Part shown: positions 56,821-64,000 of the stretch, piece by piece
How positions within the stretch are numbered: position 1 is the first letter of the stretch
Layout of the letters: each line of letters starts with the position of its first letter
Assembly (NCBI RefSeq): GCF_036884655.1
Contig: NC_088339.1
Coordinates: 31,705,001-31,769,000 of the forward strand
DNA: 64,000 bases
Source: Musa acuminata AAA Group
Lineage: Eukaryota > Streptophyta > Magnoliopsida > Zingiberales > Musaceae
Direction: 5' to 3'
Program-made: the position numbers and the translations under genes
Notes under the pieces: model-generated
Told to the model about the DNA's origin: nothing
What the model saw: only the letters and a program-made list of their open reading frames with translations
Databases searched by the model: none

Positions 56821-59800
56821 TATAAACACCTATACCGAATAGTATACCGCTCGGTATACAATATCGTACAATACCGAGCAAATGTCGAAACTCCGATACG
56901 GTACGATATTTCAATCCTTGGTTTGATCAGTGTCCTTAGTTCTAGCACGAACTCAGATTTTCCACTTCAAGATGCATTATAAACCTACCAGTCCCAAACA
57001 AGGAAAATTTAGAAAGTGTTAAATTGAATTAAATAAAATCAAAAGTTCAAATATAAACAAAAATAAGACCATCTTTATATGTCCAGCATCAAGAAGCCAC
57101 CAAAGATATAAAAGAACCATTTTGCAATAGCAGCATATAAACAAACTGGGTTTTTATGAACACTACAGTCTCTACACATTACTAGCTAAAGATTTTAACT
57201 AAATTAAGAACTTCAATTTAGGTACGATATCCATTTGAAAATTCAAATTCCACCAGATTAATACAATTATCATATGTTGCTACCACCATCAAAAAGGTGA
57301 AAAGTTCACAAGGTTCCCACCAATGCTGCTCTAGAAAAGGTTAATGTATAGCCCTAACCCTAGAAGTACAAACAGTGATATGTGAGTTTTATTCAATTTC
57401 TAAGCATTTATTATTTTAATAGAAAATTCATTAAATTGTCTGAGCTGACAAATGGAGACTGGAAACTAAAATAAGTTTACAAATTGTGCCACAATTTCCT
57501 TAACTCCTCTCTTTCTTGGTAATAAATCAAAATTAGGTCAAATAATTTCTATTAAGACAATATTGAGCACAACTTTCTTAGGAATAAAACAATCAGAAAA
57601 TGAAGAAACTGCAAAAATATTACCTTGTGTGTTTACCATGTTCATTTTTAAACTTTAAGAAGAAAAGAATATACTTGACAATCAGGTACCACATATTGTC
57701 AATATATTCTCAGCAAGTGATTATAGGAAATGCCCCTAATGACACTACTGTGTGACTATACTGGAAGATGAGAAAAGGATATGTAAGTTTCTAATTCATG
57801 ACAAAAGAGGGGCATCCTGGCATAAGAATTCCACCACAGCAAGGTCAGGTGTAGGACCAAATATAAGCAACCCTGATCCTTCAGCAAAAGGCTAGCCTGA
57901 TGATTCAAACCCATGAAGCCTAGGATGCAATGTAACCACCTTAAAAAGGCACCAATCATAAACAAAAGCAAAGAGAAAGTATAACATCCTGTTTTTACAA
58001 TAGGACTAGGACATTAATTATAAGTGAAGCACATCATAAGAACAATTGCAAAGAAAAAATGATAAGAAATTAAACTACTTTCAAAATAAGAGCATGTAAT
58101 ATGAATCCAACACAAGGATAAGCTTTCATGAGAAGTCCAATTTTAGATACCAATGACTAAGACATAACATTCAATTGAGGAGAATATTCAAATACAAATG
58201 TAGTAAATTTCGAGTTAAAACAAAAAAAAAGACTTCTAATTTAAGATCAAAGGCAAAAGCATTTATTACATACCAGAATATCTGCAGAAGATATATTAAG
58301 CCACTGCTGAATCATCTGCAAAACAAATTTAATGATTACCGAGGGGCACAGAGTATGTTAAGAGACAGTGATTCGATATGAATAATCAAAGAGAAGTAGG
58401 GTCTAATATTCACAGAAGCCCATTGTAAACGCAAGGAAGACGGGGTGACAACAAGAACAGGCCACGCATCCGGAATGCAAGCAGCAACAGCAATTGCCTG
58501 TAGAACAAAGCAACCAGTTCTCGTAAACAAGTTGAATATCCAGTTGGTACACAATGAAATTTATCATCTCGAAAATAAAACATGTTAATGTCACAATACC
58601 AATGCTACAATAACGAATATTACTTGCTAGTGTGAGCTTTATGTCAAACAATTTCAACCTAATCTGCAATAGAGAAGAAAATGAACCCTAGATAAACATA
58701 AGTTACCATAAAGGAGTTGGAGAATGCTGAATCAGAAAGTATTCTCATCATTAGAGACAGTAAGTCATTGGAGAATGCTGAATGAGAAAGTACTCACATG
58801 AGAGACTCCAAATCTACATTTTAGGATGCTGTAATTTTATATATTAAGATGCATAATCTACAATTTGAACAATCTTCTTTATAGGTCTCCAGAAGTTCAA
58901 CTTTAGCATGATATGAGTGTCTTGTTCTAGTGCCTCCCAGTCCTATGCACTCTTGCTCATCCAGCTTGCTTGCTTGCTTGCTTGCTTACTTGCTGAACGG
59001 TTTATGTCATGGTATGCAATTTCAAATAGTACCGTCCAGTACGGGCGGTACATACCGGTTCAATGACATACCGGTACGCGGACCGCCCGCTACCGGACGG
59101 AACGTGCTACAGTGTTATACTGTAACAGTAAGAGGATGAAATATTTAAAATCACTTGGTACGCCCTAATGTACCGCTCGGTACGCCCTGGTGTACCGAGC
59201 GGTACATGGTACTGTACCGTACCGAACCTACCTCGAAACACCGGTACGGTACGATATTGCAAACCTTGGTTTATATAATGTCATACATCATTACCGTGAC
59301 AAACACTTTCAGGTTTTAACTTCTAAGCCAAGCCATAGCTCATAAGATCTTACAAATTTACCCAATCCTAAGTAGGCTTGCTCATTTGGCTTGCTCATGC
59401 TTTTTGTCATCGTATGAATTGTTTTTTTCACAAACCCTACTTAATTTCAGAAATTTTTTAAAACATACCGATGGTATGATAACCTTAAAGTTTAAATAGC
59501 AAACAGCAAGTTTTACAAATAGCCTATGAGAATGCTAAAAGAATAATTATGAAAATAAAAACTGAATAGACAACACTAAATGATGGGAAACTAAATGCAA
59601 AACCAATCCTATAAATAAACATATATAAGATGATCCAACTTGAATAATATAAGCAATGAAGAACTTAAAAGCTCAATACAAGATCTGGGCCCAAAATCCA
59701 ATGCCTGTAATGTCTTTCCAAGACCCATTTCATCAGCTAAAAGAGCACGTCCACCATGCTGCAGCATGAATCTAACATAGAAAAATAAATTGCAGTTTAG

Positions 59801-62254
59801 ATTACACTGAAAAATTCTGAAAGCAAATTAAAAAGAAATCTCCATTTTAATGAATGAAGTCCTCAGATATTCCACTAAAACAATTCCAAGCAGAATTTAC
59901 TGTAGAATTTATCAAAAGTAAATCCTATGGATGAAAGAGAACACCAACAACTTCTACTACATTTGAAATTTGTTACGCAAGATTCTGCTCACGATCAGTT
60001 TGCTGGACACAAGAGATACTCTTACGATCTTGGTTATGATGGGGTGTCAAAAAGTTGTATTTAGGTACCCAAAAACCCTCATGAATGTTAAAAATTTTCT
60101 TAATAGACAACAAAATATAAAGGACAAACATGTAAAGGAACTGCTTTAGTTATGAAAAAAATGTTTTGGATTGGACACCATTCCACATTGGTAATTATCC
60201 CAGAGACACAAGAAGAAAAGTTCCATAACTTACTCTAGATATTAAAAAACCTCTTTTTAAATACTAAAAACCTTCTACTATTGAGTGGATATGAAGTTAG
60301 CAAATAATAATATTTTACTGATCACTAATAAGTAATAAGTAACAACATGAATGTTTTAGGATCATGCACATGAGAAAAGAAGCTTCAAGATTGCCATCTG
60401 GAAGGAATAAGTTCACTACAATTGCCATCTTCACATTGTTATTTTCAAACAAAGAACTTTCACTCAATAATGTCACCGTATTAGATACCCATCAGGAGAA
60501 ATGTGCTACCAGCAAACAGATCCATCCATTATTACTATTTACTATAGATGTATATATGCATTGAAATAGAGACCTATCTACATTTTACTATAAATGTATA
60601 TATGTAGATGGAAGGTATTCACCAACTAGATATTGTACACACCACGCTTAAGTCAGATACATAATTTCATTAAAAATACATTATTTTGAAAACCCAACAG
60701 AAAGACTTGTCACTTCGTACCTAATTCCTTCTCGTTGGAAAGGTAGAAGTTTTGATTCAACATAGCTTGGCATCCTGTCATATAGATCTTCTTAAAAGAC
60801 AAATTAGTATTGAGACAGAAAATGTTATAAGAGAACAACATAACAAGAAATGAAGAGTGACGGCTATATTCAACAATTTCAGTACCTATATGTGAAGGAC
60901 TTTAAAAGCAATTTTTTAAAAAATAATTATTAGACTAGTATATAATAATAATGAATTTTGAAGATTATGCATCATGTCCACAGAAATAAAATGATGCCAT
61001 GATACACACTTTAAAAAGGCTCTCTGATGACAAGAAATGGGTCAAAAAACAAACACCAAAATATTAATGTAATTAAAAAAAGAAGGATCCAACAGAACGA
61101 AGGACCAATTCTAATTTGTAACTTGAAGATTGAAGTTTCAGTTTCAGTTTATCTTCTATGCATGCTTGAGAAATGTCATTTTCGTTAAGAGACAAACATG
61201 CTAGACAAATCTGTGGTATAGAAAAATAACATAAAAATATGATTACATCATTGCATTTCTCATTCAAAGCTTAAATTTTGCTTCAAATGCAAGAATAGTA
61301 CAGACATAACCCACACCTCTTGTGCACATGTAATCCATATTCTTAATGGAACTCTTCTTTACATGTACCTCGTAGATCTGGAACAGCAGATGCAGCAGCA
61401 AGGGCACGTCGGACTAATGGATCAAGCTTTTGAACCTGGAAGACATGTGCTTAAATGAGTTAATTATTGCTTATTTGAAAAAAAAAACTAATGTTAATTA
61501 TGAATTCCTATCCGTGAGATATGTCACTGGTTCAAAAGGTGAAAGACCACAAGATGGACCATAATTGAAACAATTTATCCGGTTTGATATTATTTCATTG
61601 ATTAAATGTATTACAGAACAATATCATAAGCAAAGAGCTACAACACGAGGAGCTAACCTCAACATCCACACCAGCCACCGCGTTAAGAACTTCCTCAGCC
61701 ACATCCAAGGATGATGGAGGGAACATCCATAGTCTAATGTTTACCATTTGAAGGAACATAAAATGTAAAGACAATTAGTAATCCTACCAAACTTAATGAA
61801 CCCAATCAAACTCCATGAAAGTATCATGAATGTGTCGATACCTTTCCTTTCCATGCCAGCTAGCCTTTGGGATCTTATGAAATGCGTCTACAAGTAACTA
61901 GAATGAACCCATAACAACAACAAATAGTTCTAATGAATTGTCTTTTGAATATACATCAAAGACTTCAGGTGATATGCCAATACAATACCGGATGATAATT
62001 GAACTTTGCCGCGATAACACCACTGGCATGAAGACAAAGTCTGACACAGAGCTTGGACTGAGGAAAAGTGGTGTCTTTCCCTGGAAAGACATACCACAGT
62101 AAATCAGAATCATGAGACTTAACTGAAGAGAAAGAGCAAAGAAGTATCTAAAAGCTCAAGATAAAACTCTTCAGATAGTGGTCAAACAGATTCACATACC
62201 AGTTTCTCTGGATGCATCCGTTGAAGATAGACCTAGCGCAGGAAAGGTTTCAAC
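41063..62254 (-). CDS. SMARCAL1: SMARCAL1/CHR18-type SNF2 annealing helicase, copy B (23 exons seen, C-terminus intact, first exon off window)
   Basis: Exons in transcript order: 62254-62200, 62080-61989, 61897-61842, 61733-61658, 61435-61369, 60787-60721, 59771-59705, 58497-58414, 58315-58274, 56334-56179, 54051-53974, 49860-49792, 49693-49628, 49531-49403, 46918-46862, 45569-45480, 44196-44131, 43873-43805, 43697-43593, 43458-43333, 41962-41904, 41824-41788, 41209-41063. They join into 619 codons plus stop, all in frame. Arabidopsis CHR18 is about 670 residues from memory, so only ~50-60 N-terminal residues are missing, probably right of 64,000. Domains: HARP (~28-95), Walker A GLGKT (154-158), DESH (259-262), SGTP (289-292), RAHRIGQ (533-539), and a C-terminal [12 protein letters not shown] motif near 596-607. 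The function inferred is ATP-driven annealing of RPA-coated DNA at stalled forks. Oddity: the donor after the Walker A exon is GC (CAG|GCATTG), GT in copy A. More complete of the two copies. Confidence 0.88.
48188..48880. mobile_element. old hAT-like (CAAGG family) relic shared by both units, copy B
   Basis: It begins CAAGGTTTTCTATACC. It keeps the 5' region lost in unit A: GGTTATAAAAGGGCCCG (TATA-like, ~48,391) followed by a CT-rich leader. Near 48,680-48,760 a fragment reading [17 protein letters not shown] resembles the transposase-tail remnant at 51,120-51,580. The right end is not sharply defined. Confidence 0.5.
50049..50233. mobile_element. 185-bp hAT-like MITE, CAAGG family, unit B
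   Basis: Same length and position as 15,731-15,915. The 8-bp flanks are GGTCGATA (50041-50048) and GGTCAATA (50234-50241), one mismatch, as expected for an old hAT target duplication. Confidence 0.65.
50815..52144 (+). mobile_element. 1.3-kb defective hAT-like element, CAAGG family, unit B
   Basis: Termini are CAAGGTATATAGTTTCG and ATATTTCAATCCTTG. The flanks are ACATCAGAAG (left) and AATTCAGAAG (right), an imperfect direct repeat. The related element in unit A sits about 20 bases away from the homologous point. The two therefore look like separate insertions or re-insertions, not one inherited copy. Confidence 0.7.
51120..51580 (+). pseudogene. C-terminal remnant of a hAT transposase
   Basis: An open frame inside the 50,815-52,144 element reads [20 protein letters not shown] near its start, then [12 protein letters not shown] and [17 protein letters not shown], ending LMNQ-stop at 51,578-51,580. 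This acidic, Gln/Ser-rich tail is what follows the dimerisation region in several plant hAT transposases (recalled, not searched). The catalytic core and zinc finger are absent, so the element cannot move itself. Confidence 0.55.
52145..53973. other. copy B helicase intron, C-rich and AT-rich parts
   Basis: Counterpart of 17,700-19,495: a C/T-rich part up to ~52,730 followed by ordinary AT-rich intron. No gene is seen. Confidence 0.6.
54052..56178. other. copy B helicase intron without the 966-bp insertion
   Basis: It keeps the empty hAT site near 54,390 (TTCATGTTGTCATCTCG). Positions 55,510-55,727 differ from unit A. No gene is seen. Confidence 0.6.
56515..56568. repeat. (TA)27 microsatellite
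   Basis: Uninterrupted TA repeat of 54 bases inside the unit-B MITE. Confidence 0.95.
56747..56823. repeat. (ATT)n microsatellite followed by TA run
   Basis: About 19 ATT units followed by TATATA, inside the same MITE. The Asn-rich frames it creates on the minus strand are artefacts. Confidence 0.93.
59008..59268. mobile_element. 261-bp hAT-like MITE in unit B only
   Basis: Ends are CATGGTATGCAATTTC and GATATTGCAAACCTTG, flanked by GTTTATGT (59000-59007) and GTTTATAT (59269-59276). Unit A has the single empty site GGGTTTATATAATG near 25,725. The interior is almost wholly TACCGGTACG-type repeats. Lies in a helicase B intron. Confidence 0.8.
60721..62254 (-). other. copy B: HARP-domain exon block (6 exons)
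   Basis: It has the same exon sizes and phases as copy A (55, 92, 56, 76, 67, 67 bases). It reads [36 protein letters not shown] and [19 protein letters not shown]. Private change: MFPPSS where copy A, and Arabidopsis from memory, have MFPLSS. The exon ending at 61658 closes DVE instead of DVK. Confidence 0.85.
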
Positions 62255-63355
62255 CTAGATAAGAGGAATTAGGCAAATAAGCAACTCACAAATTAGTTAT
62301 GGAACTTGGCATTGATGGTGGTATATCAGGAGATGAAACATTTTCCAACTTGATGCCTATCTTGTGAGCCCTCCAAAATCAAAAAATACAGAAGAAATAA
62401 ATCAGTTTAAAAACAATGGATAAATGGCATTCCATGCCATCAATGCAATATCTGTCTTTTGTGATATAGAAAAATGAATTCAAAAAAATTAAGGCAAGAT
62501 AAAAAGCAGCCGTAACAGAGTTACAGACAACAATAAAGAGAGATAATATATTATCTTTTCGCCAAATATATTGTAAATTGCAGAAATTGAGAATAGTTTC
62601 TGTGCTTTGAATTTATAAAGTGTCACAGAGTTTAAGAAATTGAGAATAGTTTCTGTGCTTTGAATTTATATATTGTAAATTGCAGAAATTTACATTCTTC
62701 TTCTTCTTCTTCTTCTTCAGAGATCTTAGTACTATGACTTCAACAAATAGGAAATCCATCGTGAAAACTTTGTGAAGATAAAGAATATACAAATATAAAG
62801 AAATTTTATATGTGGTATAAAATGATAGACAAGAGAATGCCATCAAGAAAAACTGTTGAAGGACCCATTTGCTAGCTGCAAAAGGAAGTAACTAAGTCCT
62901 ATCCCTATGAAAGCATCCAAACATAAAAAATGAAGATATCCTCGGATTCTGTGATCCATCTTTGAACTGATATTTATCATGTGGCCAGCACAGCAACATT
63001 CTCTAAAGACAAAAAAGAAATCAACCAACCTCAAACTGTTACCTTCATATTTCTAATTCTTCTCTACCAGTGAAAATAACCCTTAGTGTTATAAATGCAC
63101 GGATGACCTTTACTTTGCACTTGGTTGAATTTATACTTCACACACAAAAGAACAAGATGTCCGATAGTTCTCGTATCAATACTCAATAAAAAACTTCCCA
63201 AAATTTCATTAATCAAGTCAGATGTGAAGCTGATGAGACCAGAGCATCCCCATCAAGTGTAGTGAGGGAAAAACAGGTATATCATTAGTAGCAAGAAAAT
63301 ACGTGCATATTTCAGTCATCAATGCAATTGTTGATGGAATCTTCATCACGTGAAC
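62255..63355. other. upstream or first-intron region of helicase B
   Basis: Homology to unit A continues to about 62,625. A local direct duplication (TTGAGAATAGTTTCTGTGC at ~62,588 and ~62,639) and a (CTT)n run near 62,698-62,719 follow. No GC-rich first exon is visible, so the start of helicase B is probably beyond the window. Confidence 0.5.
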
Positions 63356-64000
63356 CTTTTAGCCCTTCCTTCTCTATTATTCTGCTGACCTTTCATAACA
63401 AGTTAAAGCACAAGTCAACAAATTTGTGGATGAAGTAACCTATGTAGCACCAAGTTTGCAGACCACTTGATTCTTGATATGAATATGTAAGCTATTCAAC
63501 CGACAATTTAGCTTCTTTGTCAACCAAGCAGGTCAAGCAGAACACTAAAGAAACTAAAATTTTCATCAACTAGGAAAAGGAAAAATAAAAATAAAAGACT
63601 AACAGATCATGCAATTGGTGTCAGAATATTCATTGGATGAACCTTCCCTTCCTCCTTCATTTAGCAGTCTGCTGAACTTTCAGATCAAGATAGAGCAAAA
63701 ATCAAAAAAGAAATTGTAGATGAAGTAATCTATACAGCAACGAGTTTGCAACCGTAAGGGCAGGCACGCAGACCATTTGATTCTTGATATGTATATGTGG
63801 CGATCCAACCGATAATATAACATTTATGTATCCTTGTCGACAAAGAAACCATTCAAGTCAAGCAGAACATCAAAGAAACTCGAGTGCTAGGAGAAAGAGA
63901 GCAAAATAATAGCAAATCATGCAATCGCAAGAACCTCCTATCCCTGCCTCATTCATCATTCTGCTGACCTTTCAGATTGAGTTAGAGCAGAAAGTAACCA
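63355..64000. repeat. ~290-bp diverged direct repeats, at least 2.2 copies
   Basis: The block CCTTCC...TTCTGCTGACCTTTCA...GAGTTAGAGCA begins near 63,362, 63,645 and 63,940. The first two copies continue through GATGAAGTAA, CGCAGACCATTTGATTCTT and TCAAGCAGAACA. The third is cut by the window end, so the array may continue. Confidence 0.72.

Larger units (their letters stand above)
56422..56920. mobile_element. 499-bp hAT-like MITE in unit B only, containing microsatellites
   Basis: It runs from CAAGGTCTTCAATTTTG to ATTTCAATCCTTG, with 8-bp flanks GTTAGATC (56414-56421) and GTTTGATC (56921-56928). Unit A has the empty site (TTGTTTGATCAGTG near 23,640). Subterminal GGTACG/CGTACC repeats put it in the CAAGG family. 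The middle holds a TA array, an ATT array and GGTGACGTCGCC-type palindromes. Confidence 0.8.
49403..59771 (-). other. copy B: ATPase lobe 1 exon block (8 exons)
   Basis: [18 protein letters not shown] (59771-59705), [20 protein letters not shown] (58497-58414), [14 protein letters not shown] (56334-56179), [12 protein letters not shown] (54051-53974), [13 protein letters not shown] (49860-49792), [10 protein letters not shown] (49531-49403). Conserved residues lost in copy A are kept here. One private change is IVFSN for IVSSN. Confidence 0.86.

Overview
The window is nuclear DNA of a flowering plant. Introns are AT-rich with GT/AG borders, exons are short and GC-richer, the genes have close plant homologues, and plant-type transposons (hAT-like elements, a non-autonomous LTR element, a long inverted-repeat element) are abundant. 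I lean towards a monocot, possibly a banana-like lineage, from the repeat vocabulary, but this is an impression and not shown by the sequence.

Layout. (1) Positions 1-561, minus strand: the first 187 codons of a PLP-dependent L-cysteine desulfhydrase-like gene that runs off the left edge. (2) About 2,133-35,626 and about 36,322-62,625 are two diverged copies of one segment in direct tandem orientation (units A and B). Each carries two minus-strand genes: a small two-exon gene for a predicted two-helix membrane protein (A 3,421-5,337; B 37,505-39,697), and a 23-exon gene for a SMARCAL1/CHR18-type SNF2 annealing helicase (A 6,503-35,269; B 41,063-62,254). (3) About 62,626-64,000 is non-coding and includes a diverged ~290-bp repeat. 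It is probably the first intron or upstream region of helicase copy B, whose first exon is not visible.

The two units appear to have decayed in complementary ways. Helicase copy A has a 2-nt insertion that replaces its conserved C-terminus, and its homology to B stops before any first exon. Helicase copy B has an intact C-terminus but carries a GC donor after the Walker A exon. For the small membrane-protein gene it is the reverse: copy A has a normal donor and the expected end, while copy B has lost that donor and carries a 1-nt insertion that lengthens the C-terminus. If each helicase and each small protein is still made, the working copies would be helicase B and small gene A.

Unit A is longer mainly because of two hAT-like insertions in helicase introns. 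One of them (26,753-32,579) is itself interrupted by a 4.8-kb LTR element. Unit B serves as the empty-site control for both, so the 8-bp target duplications can be read directly. A second hAT-like family, with CAAGG...CCTTG ends and TACCGGTACG-type subterminal repeats, is present in both units and still holds a remnant of a transposase tail in B.

Many correct exons are too short, or in the wrong frame, to show up as long open reading frames. I rebuilt them by hand from splice signals, reading phase and remembered family sequence. No alignment or database search was run.
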